A stretch of DNA of 64,000 nt, taken from assembly GCF_000828635.1 (NCBI RefSeq), contig NZ_AP012547.1, positions 2,356,001 to 2,420,000 on the forward strand. Reading direction: 5' to 3'. Position numbers and translations under genes: made by a program. Numbering within the stretch: position 1 is the first letter of the stretch; the number at the start of each line of letters is the position of its first letter. The notes beneath the pieces are model-generated. The model saw only the letters and a list, made by a program, of their open reading frames with translations. It was not told the origin of the DNA and made no database searches. Source of the DNA: Sulfuritalea hydrogenivorans sk43H (GTDB taxonomy: Bacteria > Pseudomonadota > Gammaproteobacteria > Burkholderiales > Rhodocyclaceae). This document shows positions 17,623 through 28,876 of this stretch, piece after piece.

Positions 17623-19080
17623 TTACAGCCTGTATTCGAGCTGCAATCTCGACTGCAAGCGCTTGGCGTGCTTGAAGGCCTGCCGCAACACCAGCCGGCC
17701 CAGTTCATTGAGGCCGTCCGGGTCGACGCGGTTGGCGGCGCCCTCGCTGACATCGCCCTGCTGGTTTTTCAGGCGCAACTGCTGGATGTAGAAAAAACTC
17801 TCGATGACGGCGTTGACGTCGTCGCTCCCCAGTTTGCCGCGCGCGGCCACCGCGCGCAAACGCTGCGCGGTCCCGGTTTCGGTCACCCCGTTGGCAAGTG
17901 CGAGGATGCGCGCGGCATCGACGAACAGGCGCGCCCCGCCGGCTTTGAGGTCGAGGGTGTGGGGAAAGTCCGGATTCTTGTCGAAGGTGAACTCGCGAAT
18001 GAAGCCGATCGGCGGCTCGACCTGGACGGCGTTGCCGGCCATGAAGCGCAGGAAAAGGGTTTCGCCGGGCACGCGATTCAGCACCCATTCGCGCAACTGG
18101 TCGGCGAGTTCTTCCTCGCCATAGATGGGGCGGAAATCGAAATAGATCGTGGCGTCGAGCAGCGCCTGCGGACTGTTGGCGCGCATCCAGCCGCCGAACT
18201 TGTCCTGCCACTCGTTCACCGACAGGCACAGTTCGGGGTTGCTGGCCATGACGTTACCCTTGCACAAGGGGAAACCACACTGCGCCAGCCGCTCGTTGAC
18301 GGCCCGGGCAAAGGGCAGGAAGGCCTCGCGCATCGCGGCCGCATCCTTGTCCGGCGCGGCGAATACCAGTCCGTTGTCCTGGTCGGTGGACAAGGTCTGC
18401 TCGAAGCGCCCTTCCGAACCGAAGGCGAGCCAGCACCATTCCACCTTGGGCAACTCGAAATCATCACGCGTCAGTTCGATGATGCGCACGGCGAGGTGGT
18501 CGTTGAGGTTGGAGATCAGTTGCGTCAGTTGCTCGGCCGCCGCTCCTTCGGCCAGCATGCCGACCGCCAGCCGGCGGATGCCCTCGGCCGCCGCCACCAG
18601 GGCGTTCATGTCGCGCGCGGTGCGGATGGCGCCGGAAATCGCCTTGCCGCCGCCGCCTTGCAGTTCGTAGATGTCCTCCTGCGACACGATGCCGGCGAGC
18701 TTGCCGGCGGCATCGACGATGATCACGTGATGCACGCCGTGGCGCGCCATGATCAGCGCGGCCTGGTAGATGGTGGATCGCCAGTTGAGCATGAGCAGGC
18801 CCGTGCCGCTCATCACCGACATCACCATCTGGTCGAGGTCGCAGGATTTTGCGGCGACCCGGTGCAGCAGGTCGCGCAGGGTGAAGATGCCGAGCGGGCT
18901 GCCGCTTTCGGGCTCGACGATGATGATGGAGCCGACATGGTTCTCCGCCATCGCCTGCACGGCCTCGCGCAGAGGGGTTTCGGGCGTGGCGGTGATCGGT
19001 TTCCTGCGCGCCAGCGCGGCGAGCGGACTGTGCAGGTTGGGGCGGTAACTCGTGCTACGGGCTTGCTGGGTTTCACTCAT
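17623..19080 (-). CDS. CBS-domain DUF294 nucleotidyltransferase-like protein
   Basis: A 485-residue signal-transduction protein. Two CBS domains occupy about residues 25-150 (KPITATPETPLREAV..., HGVHHVIIVDAAGKLAGIVSQEDI). They are followed by the DUF294 nucleotidyltransferase-like domain with GSEGRFEQTLSTDQDNGLVF, and the DUF294_C domain at the end. CBS pairs usually bind adenine nucleotides. Homologues recur beside acetate-metabolism regulators and DnaQ-like exonucleases, as here. I chose ATG 19080; an in-frame ATG at 19143 would add 21 unconserved residues. A shorter paralogue follows upstream in the same direction. Confidence 0.82.
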   Translation of the reverse strand: MSETQQARSTSYRPNLHSPLAALARRKPITATPETPLREAVQAMAENHVGSIIIVEPESGSPLGIFTLRDLLHRVAAKSCDLDQMVMSVMSGTGLLMLNWRSTIYQAALIMARHGVHHVIIVDAAGKLAGIVSQEDIYELQGGGGKAISGAIRTARDMNALVAAAEGIRRLAVGMLAEGAAAEQLTQLISNLNDHLAVRIIELTRDDFELPKVEWCWLAFGSEGRFEQTLSTDQDNGLVFAAPDKDAAAMREAFLPFARAVNERLAQCGFPLCKGNVMASNPELCLSVNEWQDKFGGWMRANSPQALLDATIYFDFRPIYGEEELADQLREWVLNRVPGETLFLRFMAGNAVQVEPPIGFIREFTFDKNPDFPHTLDLKAGGARLFVDAARILALANGVTETGTAQRLRAVAARGKLGSDDVNAVIESFFYIQQLRLKNQQGDVSEGAANRVDPDGLNELGRLVLRQAFKHAKRLQSRLQLEYRL

Positions 19081-19173
19081 TGCGGACTCATCCTCTATTT
19101 CGAAAACGGAAGCGACGGCGCGGGAAGGCGGGAATGTCCCCACGGGTTTCGACTGCCATGGGATTTTCTCGAT

Positions 19174-20235
19174 TCAGGTTTCGATGTGGTAACGGGATTT
19201 CAGCAGTTGCTGCATGGCGCGCGCCTGGCGCAGCCCTTCAAGCAGGACGCGGCGGTCAAAATCGTTGAGCTGCAACGGATCGACCAGGTTGCCCGACCTC
19301 GCCTCGGCAGCGACCTGAGACGCAAGGCGGCCCCCCTGAACCGCATGAAAGGCATGAATCCAGGCCTCGGCGTCGGTCCCCGTCATGACGCCTTCCGCGG
19401 CAGCCCGGCGCAGGCGCGGCGCGGTGCCGGTCTCGGGAATGCCGGCGCCGAGCGCCAGGATGCGTGCCGCGTCGACAAAAATGCGCGAGCCGAACTTCTT
19501 CAAATCGATCATTCCGCCGGAGCCGGCCTCGACGGCGAAATCGCGCAGGCGCCCGAGCGGGGGCTGTGCGGCGAGGGCATTGACGGTCATCATGCGCAGA
19601 AAAATCTCGTTGCCGCGCGTGAGATCGGACAAGGCCCGGCGCAATACCGCGGCCAGTCCATGATCGCCGGCCAGCGGCCGGAAATCGAAGAAGATGGCCG
19701 CGTTGAGCAGGGCCTCGGGCTCCGGCGTGCGCACCCAGCCGGAAAAGCTCTCCAGCCATTCCGACAAGGAAAGGCACCAGCGCGGATTGCCGGCCATCAC
19801 CTCGCCGTCGCACAACGGAAAACCGCATTCGGCCAGCGCCTGGTTCGCCGCCCGGGCAAAAGGCAGAAACAGCTCGCGCAACTGGCGCGCCTCGCCGTCA
19901 TCCAGCGCGGAAAACACCAGCCCGTTGTCCTGATCGGTGGCCAGGGTCTGCTCCAGACGTCCTTCCGAGCCGAGGCCTAGCCAGCACCAGCGCGCCGGCG
20001 GCAACCGAAAGCGGGGCATCAGCACCGCCAGCACGCGCTCGCCAATGGCGTCGTTGAGGCGGGACAGCGCTTGCGTCACCAGCGCCGGCCCGGCTTCCTC
20101 GCGATGCAGGGCCACGGCCAGCTGGCGCACTTCGGCCGCGCATGACACCAGCGTGGCGACATCGGGCGCGGCCGCGATCCTGGCGGAAGCCCTGGCGATG
20201 GCGCCGGCCTGCGGGAGGATTTCGTCGTACGTCAT
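19174..20235 (-). CDS. DUF294 nucleotidyltransferase-like protein lacking CBS domains
   Basis: A 353-residue paralogue of the next gene downstream, aligned to it over the whole DUF294 and DUF294_C parts but with no CBS domains. It keeps the signature GLGSEGRLEQTLATDQDNGLVF, CGFPLCDGEVMAGNP and FFDFRPLAGD. The order of the two genes and their parallel sequence imply tandem duplication. The protein probably shares the nucleotidyltransferase-like role without direct nucleotide sensing. Start ATG 20235; 93 bases separate it from its paralogue. The 155-base space upstream to the exonuclease gene shows no clear signal. Confidence 0.8.
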   Translation of the reverse strand: MTYDEILPQAGAIARASARIAAAPDVATLVSCAAEVRQLAVALHREEAGPALVTQALSRLNDAIGERVLAVLMPRFRLPPARWCWLGLGSEGRLEQTLATDQDNGLVFSALDDGEARQLRELFLPFARAANQALAECGFPLCDGEVMAGNPRWCLSLSEWLESFSGWVRTPEPEALLNAAIFFDFRPLAGDHGLAAVLRRALSDLTRGNEIFLRMMTVNALAAQPPLGRLRDFAVEAGSGGMIDLKKFGSRIFVDAARILALGAGIPETGTAPRLRRAAAEGVMTGTDAEAWIHAFHAVQGGRLASQVAAEARSGNLVDPLQLNDFDRRVLLEGLRQARAMQQLLKSRYHIET

Positions 20236-20390
20236 TACAAAGGCCGGAAGCCGTGAAGAAATCGTAGCGAGCGGGCCGCAGCAGGGTGCGGCCGGAGCAC
20301 AGCTACCGGAACATATGTTTCTATATGTGAGGATAGCGAGCACCGCCAAAACCCTGATCCGGCACGCGCAGTAGATTTACTCATGGCTTC

Positions 20391-22644
20391 TCAGTATTTT
20401 ATGCGGGCGAAGTAGGTCTGCTGCGCGGCATCCAGCGCCTGACGCAGGGTGACGATGCCCATGTCGGCGAGCAGCGGAATCATTTTGAGGAAGACTTCGC
20501 CGGTGACATAGGCATCGCCCAGCGCGGTGTGGCGACCGATGACATTGATGCCGAGGCGCTCGGCAATGATCTCCAGGCGGTGCGTCTCCTGGTTGGGATG
20601 AATCACCGCCGACAGCAGCAGCGTGTCGAGCACCGGCTGGGTGAAGCGCACCCCCAGGCTGTCTTCCTTCAACTGGAAGAAGCGCATGTCGAAGGCGGCG
20701 TTGTGCGCCACCAGCACGGTTTCGTGACAGAACTCGTGGAAAGCCGGCAGCACCACATCCAGCGTCGGCTGGCCCTTGACCATGGCCTCGGTGATACCGT
20801 GGATCGGAATGCCCTCGGGCTTCAGCGGAATCCGCGGATCCACCAGCTGATCGAAGATTTCCTGCCGCAGCAGGCGCTGGTTCACGATCCGTACCGCACC
20901 CATCTGGATGATCTCGTCGCCGTTGGAAGGCTCCAGACCCGTGGTTTCGGTGTCGAACACCGAGTAGGCAAGGTCGGCCAGCCGCCGATCGAGGTCGATG
21001 CCGGAGCCCTCGGCATCGCGCGAAGCGAATAGATCGAAGTCGTAATACTCGGGGCGGCTTTCGCTGTGGAGATGCTGCGCCTGGTCGGTGGCCTGCACCT
21101 CGGGCGTGGCCGCCGCCGGCAGGACGATGCGGAAGAAGGCATTGTGCGCGGCCTTGTCGCGCTGGTACCAGATTTCCGCGCCATGCCGGTCGATCACGTC
21201 GCGCAGTGTCAGCGGACTGATCTCGGCGCCGACGTTCATCGGCTCCAGCTCCCATGCATACAGCGTCTCCGAGGAAACCGGCGTGCCCGACCAGATCAGG
21301 TCCACGAATACCATCCTGCCCTCGGCCGAAAGCCGCAGCCGTAATTCGCGAATGGCATAGTGGTCCTGCAGGCGCGAGGCAAGGAAGGTGATGGCCTGGA
21401 TCAGCGCAAAGCTGTCCACCCGCATCCACAGGCTGGCATCCTGGTCTTCGTGCTTGATCGGCAATTTCAGCGCGTCTTCGATGCGCCGCTCGGCAGCGGC
21501 AAGGATGTCGATCGCCAGCACGTCTTCCAGCGGCCAGCGCGTCTTCCAGCGGCCAGCGCGTCTTCAGCGAGTCGGCAAAGCGGCTCATGGTCGTTTCGAG
21601 GCGCTCGCTCATGGTCGAGGCTTCGTCCGCGATCACGCGGGTGAAGCGCTCGCGGTAGTCCGGTTCCATGTCCGGCGTGTCGATCAGCGTCTCCACCGCG
21701 GCGCGGATGTTGGCCAGCGCCGCGCGGTTGCCGTCGGTCAGAAGTTGCAGGACCTGGTCGCGCTCGGCTTCGCGTTCGAAATTGCGCGTGATGTTTTCGA
21801 TGGTCAGGACGTAACCCGTCACTTGCAGTTCGGTGCCCATCGAATCGGCAGCGGACAATGTTGCAGCGGTCGAATCCTCATCGCCCTGGCGACTCTCTGC
21901 CTTGCCAAGTACCGGTGCCATCTGCGCCCTGAGCAACTGCCCCCCGCGCGTGGAAGTGATGAAATTGGCCGTCGGTTCTGCGCTGCCCTTGCGCAAGCGC
22001 TGCTGGATTTTCTCCAGTGAATGGGTGATCTGCCCGCGCTCGAGGATGGAAAATATCGATCGTCCCAGCCCGATCAGCGCGCCGCCGCTCATCGACGTCG
22101 GCCCCTGCGCCAGCGCCTTGAACTGCAGCCGGGCGCGGCTGTTGTAGAGCAGGATGCGGCCGTCGAGGTTGCACACCACCACCGCCATCGCCAGCTCCGA
22201 CATCAGCGCGGCCAACCGGTTTTTCTCTTCTTCGACAGTGGCCTTGGCCAGCCTGATCTGCTCCTCGACATCGGTCAGCAGCTCGTCGCGCTGCTGTGCC
22301 AGATCGTTGGCGGCCCGCGCCAGTTCGCGCACTTCGGGAGGGCCTTCGGGCGCGACGCGGAAGTTGCGATTGGCGCCGAGCATCAGGCGCAGGGTTTCGG
22401 CCATGCGCAGCAGGCCATGGACATATTGCTGGAACAGGCTGCGCAACAGGATCAGCCCGGCCATGAAGCCGAAAAGCGTCATCAACCCGCCCAGAGGCAG
22501 GCGCGGCAGCAGGAATTCGGCAAACGCCGCGCGCTCGGCGTCCTTTGCATCGGCGAACAGCAGGACGGCGGTAAGCGCAAAGGGGCCCGTCATCAGCAAG
22601 CCGAGGACGCACGCGGCAATGATGAAACGGAATTTCGCTTTCAT
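20391..22644 (-). pseudogene. Sensor/DnaQ-like exonuclease gene split by a frameshift
   Basis: The intact product would be about 745 residues. The first part (from ATG 22644) has two membrane helices, a PAS domain (LAMAVVVCNLDGRILLYNSRA) and a diverged histidine-kinase-like region. The second part has a degenerate ATPase region, then a DnaQ-type 3'-5' exonuclease with FDTETTGL, HNAAFDMRFF and HTALGDAYVT. The two parts are in different frames. The break coincides with an exact 19-base tandem duplication at 21522-21559; one copy would restore the frame. Downstream of it a GTG at 21521 could give a separate 376-residue product. The start overlaps the response-regulator stop (ATGA). It may be a real mutation, a reversible slippage site or an assembly error. 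Confidence 0.75.
21522..21559. repeat. 19-base perfect tandem duplication causing the frameshift
   Basis: GTCTTCCAGCGGCCAGCGC occurs at 21522-21540 and again at 21541-21559, with the first six bases starting a third time. Nineteen is not a multiple of three, and the two reading frames of the gene exchange exactly here. Confidence 0.9.
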
Positions 22645-23006
22645 GCCAGCAGCGACTTGATCTGGAGCACGAGATCCTTGGTCGAGAACGGCTTGGTGAT
22701 GTAGGCATCGACGCCCAGCGCCAGGCCCTTGGTCACTTCCGTCTCGCGGCCGCGGGCGGTGAGCATGATGATCTTCACCGCCGCCTGCGCAGGGTCGGCG
22801 CGCAACGCCTGGCAGACTTCGAAACCGGATTTTTTCGGCATCATCACGTCGAGCAGGATCAGGTCGGGGGCGAATGCCGCTGCCTGCTGCAACGCGGCTT
22901 CGCCGTCGGCCGCCACGGCGACCTGGAATCCTTCCTTCTTCATCAGGTACTCAAGCGAAATGACAATGTTGGGCTCGTCATCGACAATCAGGATGCGATG
23001 GCTCAT
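22641..23006 (-). CDS. CheY-like response regulator (receiver domain only)
   Basis: A 121-residue single receiver domain. The acidic pocket DDE is at residues 9-11, the phospho-acceptor aspartate in LILLDVMMPKK near 53, the switch threonine in MLTARG and the conserved lysine in ITKPF. It has no output domain, so it acts through protein contact, as do the stand-alone receivers next to SSS-type kinases. GGAGGAG lies five bases before the ATG at 23006, and that ATG overlaps the kinase stop. The kinase upstream is its evident partner. Confidence 0.9.
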   Translation of the reverse strand: MSHRILIVDDEPNIVISLEYLMKKEGFQVAVAADGEAALQQAAAFAPDLILLDVMMPKKSGFEVCQALRADPAQAAVKIIMLTARGRETEVTKGLALGVDAYITKPFSTKDLVLQIKSLLA

Positions 23007-25765
23007 CAAACTCCTCCCGGTAATTTGCCATTATCGCCCGCCTGTCGCGGCAGTGTGAACACAAAACAGGCGCCGGCACCCGGCGTGCTTTCCGCCCACA
23101 GGCGGCCGTTGAAATACTCGATGATCTGGCGGCTGATCGGCAGGCCGAGGCCGGTACCCTGCGGCTTGTCGGTGAGCACGTCGGTGGTGCCCGCGCCCTG
23201 CCGGAACTTGTCGAAAATCACTTCCTGATCCACCAGCTGGATACCCGGCCCGTTGTCGGTGACGCTGACGCGCACCTCGCTCGCCGTGCCGCCAGCGCCG
23301 ACTTTCACGCGACCGCCCTCGGCCGGAACGAACTTGAGCGCATTCGACAGCAGATTGACCATGACCTGCATCAGCCGGTCCCGGTCGGCAGCCACGACGA
23401 GCCCGCTCTCGCAGCCGTCGAGTTCCAGTGCAACGTGCTTTTCGGCGAAAAGGGCAGCCAGCGAATCGGCTGCTTCACGAACCACTTCTGCCACGTCAAC
23501 CGCGGCCACGGTCCATTCCGCACGACCCGATTCGAGCTTGGCCAGATCGAGGATCTGGTTGATCAGGCGCGACAGGCGCACGGTCTCGCTGACGATGATG
23601 CCGAGAAACCGCGCGCGTTGGGCCAGGTCGATCTTGGGATCCTCCTGCAGCATTTCCGAGAAGGCGCGGATCGAGGTCAGCGGCGTGCGCAGCTCGTGCG
23701 TCACGGTCGAGATGAAATCGTCCTTCATGCGATCCAGTTCGCGCAGGCGGGCGTTCGCCTCGCGCAGGTCGTTGGTGGCACGGGTCAGCTCCAGCGACTT
23801 CTGTTCCAGCTCCCGGGTGTAGGCTCGCACCTGCGACGCCTCGTCGAGGATGTTCATCACTTCGTCGATGCCCAGCGGCTCTTCGGTCACGACCGAGGCC
23901 ACCATCGCGCGTGCCGAGGCCGATCCGATGGCACCCGCCAGCAGGGTTTCGGCAAAACTCACCAGCCGGGTGTCGGCGGGAAGATCTTCAAGGCCCCTCA
24001 GACCGCGTTGCTGCGCGTGACGGGTGAAGGCGTCCTGCGCCCGATCGAGGCCGAGAAAGCGCCCCGCCAGCGGCAACAGGTCGGCGACCCCGGCACTGCC
24101 GCGCCAACCCGAAACCCCCGCCGCCTCGGCGCCGCCGACAAACAGCGTCGCCTGCCGCGCCTCGCGGACGTTCGGTACCCGCTGCAAGGAGACACCGATG
24201 TAGGCGCCCAGATTCGCCAGCAGGCTCCACACCAGACAGTGGGTGATTTCATCGAGTCCGGTGAGACCGAACAGATGCTGCGGACGCAGCAGTTCGTTGC
24301 CGAACAGGCCATGCGCGATGAAGCCGTCGGGCAACCAGCCAGATTTGGCAAAGGACGGCAGGAGCAAGGTGTAGCTCCACAACACGAAGCCCGCCGCCAG
24401 GCCTGCCAGCGCGCCCTCGCGGGTACCTCCCTTCCAGAACAGGCCGCCAATCACCACCGGCGCGAACTGGGCCACGGCGGCGAAGGAGATCAGTCCGATC
24501 GACACCAGCGCGTAGGCTTCGCCGGCGACGCGGAAATACAGGTAGCCAAGACCGAGGATGATGGCAATGGCCCAGCGCCGGATCTCCAGCAGGAGGCCCG
24601 ACAGATCGGCACGCGCAGCCAGGCCCAGTACCGGCAGGCGCAGCAGAACTGGCATCACCAGGTCGTTGCAAACCATGGTGGACAAGGCGATGGTCTCGAC
24701 GATCACCATGCCGGTTGCCGCCGACAGGCCTCCGATATAAACAAACAGGGCCAGCGCCTCTTGCTGGTGAGCCATCGGCAAGGTCAGCACAAAGGTGTCG
24801 GCATCGACGGTGGCGCCCTGGAAATGCATCAGGCCGGCCAGGGCGACAGGCAGCACGAACAGGTTGATCAGGAACAGGTAGAGCGGAAACATCCACACCG
24901 CGCGACGCAAATGGCTGGGATCGACGTTTTCCACCACCGCGATCTGAAACTGGCGCGGCAACAGCAGCGCGGCGAACAGCGAGAGGAATATCAGCGTGCC
25001 CCAGGTGCCATAGGCGGCCGGGGAGTCGGCGGTGGCCAGACGGCGGGCGACTTCAGGCACCTTCGCCGCCTGCGCGAAAATGTCGCCGATGCCGTCGTGC
25101 ATGCCCCAGATCACGAAAACTCCCACCGCCAGAAAGGCCGCAAGCTTCACCACCGACTCGACGGCAATCGCGGCCACCATCCCTTCGTGGCGTTCGGTGG
25201 CATCCAGGTGGCGGGTGCCGAAGAGAATGGTGAAGGCGGCCAGGATCATCGCCACATACAACGCGCTGTCCTGGAACAGTGGCACGGCGCCGGCCGTGGC
25301 CGGCATGATGATCTCGGGGTAACTGGTGAGGATCGCAAAACTGTTCGACACCGCCTTGAGTTGCAGCGCGATGTAGGGAATCACGCCGATCACCGCAATC
25401 ACCGTGACCAGGCCACCGAGCAACTGGCTCTTGCCGTAGCGCGAGGCGACGAAGTCGGCAATCGAGGTAATGCGATTGGCTTTGGCCACCCGGATCATCT
25501 TGTGCAGGACGAAGCCGGCCAGTGCGAACAGCAGGGTCGGCCCGAGATAGATTGGCAGGAAGCCGATGCCGCTGGCGGCGGCCCGCCCGACGCTGCCGTA
25601 GAAGGTCCAGGTCGTGCAGTACACCCCCAGCGATAGCGCATAGACCACCGGACTGGCGATCAGCGAGCGCCCGGTATCCGCGCGCCGATCTGCATACCAG
25701 GCGATGGCGAACAAAATCCCCAGATAGAGGAAGGAGGCGAGGACGATGACCCAGCCTTGCAGCAC
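23006..25765 (-). CDS. SSS-type membrane sensor histidine kinase (CbrA/CrbS-like)
   Basis: A 919-residue kinase whose first 500 or so residues are a sodium/solute symporter domain with about 12 membrane segments. A linker and coiled coil follow, then the HisKA domain (FISTVTHELRTPLTS, phospho-His near residue 687) and HATPase with N-box NLLSNALKF, DNGPGIQ and GTGLGLPIS. In Vibrio and Pseudomonas the CrbS/CrbR system with this architecture controls acetyl-CoA synthetase, and acs lies just upstream here, so an acetate-sensing role is likely. Start is GTG 25765 behind GGAGGG. A 25-base repeat copy encodes KVGAGGTA in the ATPase domain. Confidence 0.88.
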   Translation of the reverse strand: MLQGWVIVLASFLYLGILFAIAWYADRRADTGRSLIASPVVYALSLGVYCTTWTFYGSVGRAAASGIGFLPIYLGPTLLFALAGFVLHKMIRVAKANRITSIADFVASRYGKSQLLGGLVTVIAVIGVIPYIALQLKAVSNSFAILTSYPEIIMPATAGAVPLFQDSALYVAMILAAFTILFGTRHLDATERHEGMVAAIAVESVVKLAAFLAVGVFVIWGMHDGIGDIFAQAAKVPEVARRLATADSPAAYGTWGTLIFLSLFAALLLPRQFQIAVVENVDPSHLRRAVWMFPLYLFLINLFVLPVALAGLMHFQGATVDADTFVLTLPMAHQQEALALFVYIGGLSAATGMVIVETIALSTMVCNDLVMPVLLRLPVLGLAARADLSGLLLEIRRWAIAIILGLGYLYFRVAGEAYALVSIGLISFAAVAQFAPVVIGGLFWKGGTREGALAGLAAGFVLWSYTLLLPSFAKSGWLPDGFIAHGLFGNELLRPQHLFGLTGLDEITHCLVWSLLANLGAYIGVSLQRVPNVREARQATLFVGGAEAAGVSGWRGSAGVADLLPLAGRFLGLDRAQDAFTRHAQQRGLRGLEDLPADTRLVSFAETLLAGAIGSASARAMVASVVTEEPLGIDEVMNILDEASQVRAYTRELEQKSLELTRATNDLREANARLRELDRMKDDFISTVTHELRTPLTSIRAFSEMLQEDPKIDLAQRARFLGIIVSETVRLSRLINQILDLAKLESGRAEWTVAAVDVAEVVREAADSLAALFAEKHVALELDGCESGLVVAADRDRLMQVMVNLLSNALKFVPAEGGRVKVGAGGTASEVRVSVTDNGPGIQLVDQEVIFDKFRQGAGTTDVLTDKPQGTGLGLPISRQIIEYFNGRLWAESTPGAGACFVFTLPRQAGDNGKLPGGV
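23282..23306 (-). repeat. 25-base dispersed repeat, copy 6 (inside sensor kinase)
   Basis: It matches at 23 of 25 bases and is sense to the gene, read as K-V-G-A-G-G-T-A between two strands of the ATPase domain. Confidence 0.8.
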
Positions 25766-25766
25766 C

Positions 25767-25967
25767 TCAGTCCCTCCGGCTTTCGACCACCCAGGCCATT
25801 TGCACGATCAATGCCAGCCAGGAACCCATCAGCCACGCATACAGCGGCGGCAGGCCGAAGAACTCGCCATGCCGATTGAATACCGACAGCAGCGGATAGT
25901 TGAAGAAGAAGCAGCCGAGCAGAAACAGAAAGGCGAGACGTTGCGCGGTCAGCCGGGCCAGTGTCAT
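25767..25967 (-). CDS. Small two-helix membrane protein next to the SSS kinase
   Basis: A 66-residue protein with two hydrophobic segments (about residues 9-26 and 40-61) separated by the short loop SVFNRHGEFFG. Small proteins of this look, including the FNYPLLSVFNR stretch, are commonly encoded just before SSS-domain transporters and kinases and may be their small subunit. The stop is one base from the kinase start, so the two are translationally coupled. No enzymatic motif is present. Confidence 0.65.
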   Translation of the reverse strand: MTLARLTAQRLAFLFLLGCFFFNYPLLSVFNRHGEFFGLPPLYAWLMGSWLALIVQMAWVVESRRD

Positions 25968-26038
25968 GGCATCACCTCCAAAGCGTCAGTATCAGCCGAA
26001 ATCCTACTCCCCGACGTCATGTCCGCCGCGCTCGGGAC

Positions 26039-26073
26039 GAAAAAAAAGCGCCCGTCTTGCGAGGGGCGCTTTT
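26039..26073 (-). terminator. Intrinsic terminator of acs
   Basis: On the minus strand AAAAGCGCCCC pairs with GGGCGCTTTTT across a loop of about nine bases, followed by a run of T. It starts 17 bases after the acs stop and separates acs from the kinase operon. Confidence 0.9.
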
Positions 26074-26089
26074 CCGTCATGGCACGGCG

Positions 26090-28072
<1,983 letters not shown>

Positions 28073-28215
28073 TTACAGCTCTCCTTTCGCATGCACCCGG
28101 ATGGAATCCGGATGAAATGTTCTTCCGCCACTTCGGCCAAAACCTGCAGTCAGGCAAGCCGGCGCTTCCTTCGTCAATGCCGAGTATGCCGAGCCTGCAA
28201 ACCATGTTGATTTTA

Positions 28216-28236
28216 TTCGTTTTCACATTAAACGAA
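28216..28236. promoter_or_regulatory. Candidate operator dyad between acs and yqhA
   Basis: TTCGTTT (28216-28222) and AAACGAA (28230-28236) form a perfect seven-base dyad with a seven-base spacer. It is 144 bases upstream of the acs start in an otherwise AT-poor region. The binding protein is unknown. Confidence 0.4.
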
Positions 28237-28329
28237 AAGTGGCTTACATGCGACTTACGCTGTTTGCGGGCCTTGCGCTGCGGCGCCTGGGGTAATATTG
28301 CTGCCCCGCATCACTCCTGCCTGCCCGCC

Positions 28330-28857
28330 ATGAACAAAATCATCAAACCCATGGAGTTTTTCATCTTCTGGAGCCGCTGGCTGCAAGCGCCGCTGTATCT
28401 GGGACTGATCATCGCCCAGGGCGTCTATGTGTATCAATTCATGCACGAACTGGGGATCCTGGTGACCAAGGCCGGCAGCCTCAGCGAAAACGAGGTGATG
28501 CTGATCGTGCTGGGCCTGATCGACGTGGTCATGATCGCCAACCTGCTGATCATGGTCATCATCGGCGGCTACGAAACTTTCGTTTCGCGCCTCGACCTCG
28601 AAGGCCACCCCGACCAGCCCGAGTGGCTGTCCCACGTCAATGCCGGCGTGCTCAAGGTCAAGCTGGCGGTCGCGCTGATCAGCATTTCCTCGATCCACCT
28701 GCTGCGTACCTTCATCAACGCGGCGCAAACCGACGACAGGGTGATCATCGCGCAGATCGCGATCCACGCTTCTTTCCTGATTTCCGCCATCGCCATCGCC
28801 TACACGGACAAGATCATGATGCAGACCCTGACCGTGAGCCACGCGACCAAACACTAA
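28330..28857 (+). CDS. YqhA/UPF0114 family membrane protein
   Basis: A 175-residue integral membrane protein of the UPF0114 (YqhA) family with four hydrophobic segments (about residues 15-38, 58-84, 110-130, 140-160). Family hallmarks are [18 protein letters not shown] near the start and [14 protein letters not shown] in the middle. Function is unknown in the family. It lies 19 bases before fumarase in the same direction and may be co-transcribed. TAATAT at about 28293 could be a -10 box. Confidence 0.82.
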   Translation: MNKIIKPMEFFIFWSRWLQAPLYLGLIIAQGVYVYQFMHELGILVTKAGSLSENEVMLIVLGLIDVVMIANLLIMVIIGGYETFVSRLDLEGHPDQPEWLSHVNAGVLKVKLAVALISISSIHLLRTFINAAQTDDRVIIAQIAIHASFLISAIAIAYTDKIMMQTLTVSHATKH

Positions 28858-28876
28858 TTCGCCAACGGAGCCTGCC

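Noticed and set aside
17391-17753. A 120-codon minus-strand frame before feoB
   Set aside because: It lies across the dispersed element and the end of the DUF294 gene in another frame; no ribosome site or family resemblance.
23435-25636. A 733-codon plus-strand frame opposite the sensor kinase
   Set aside because: It mirrors a complete kinase on the other strand and has only composition-driven length.
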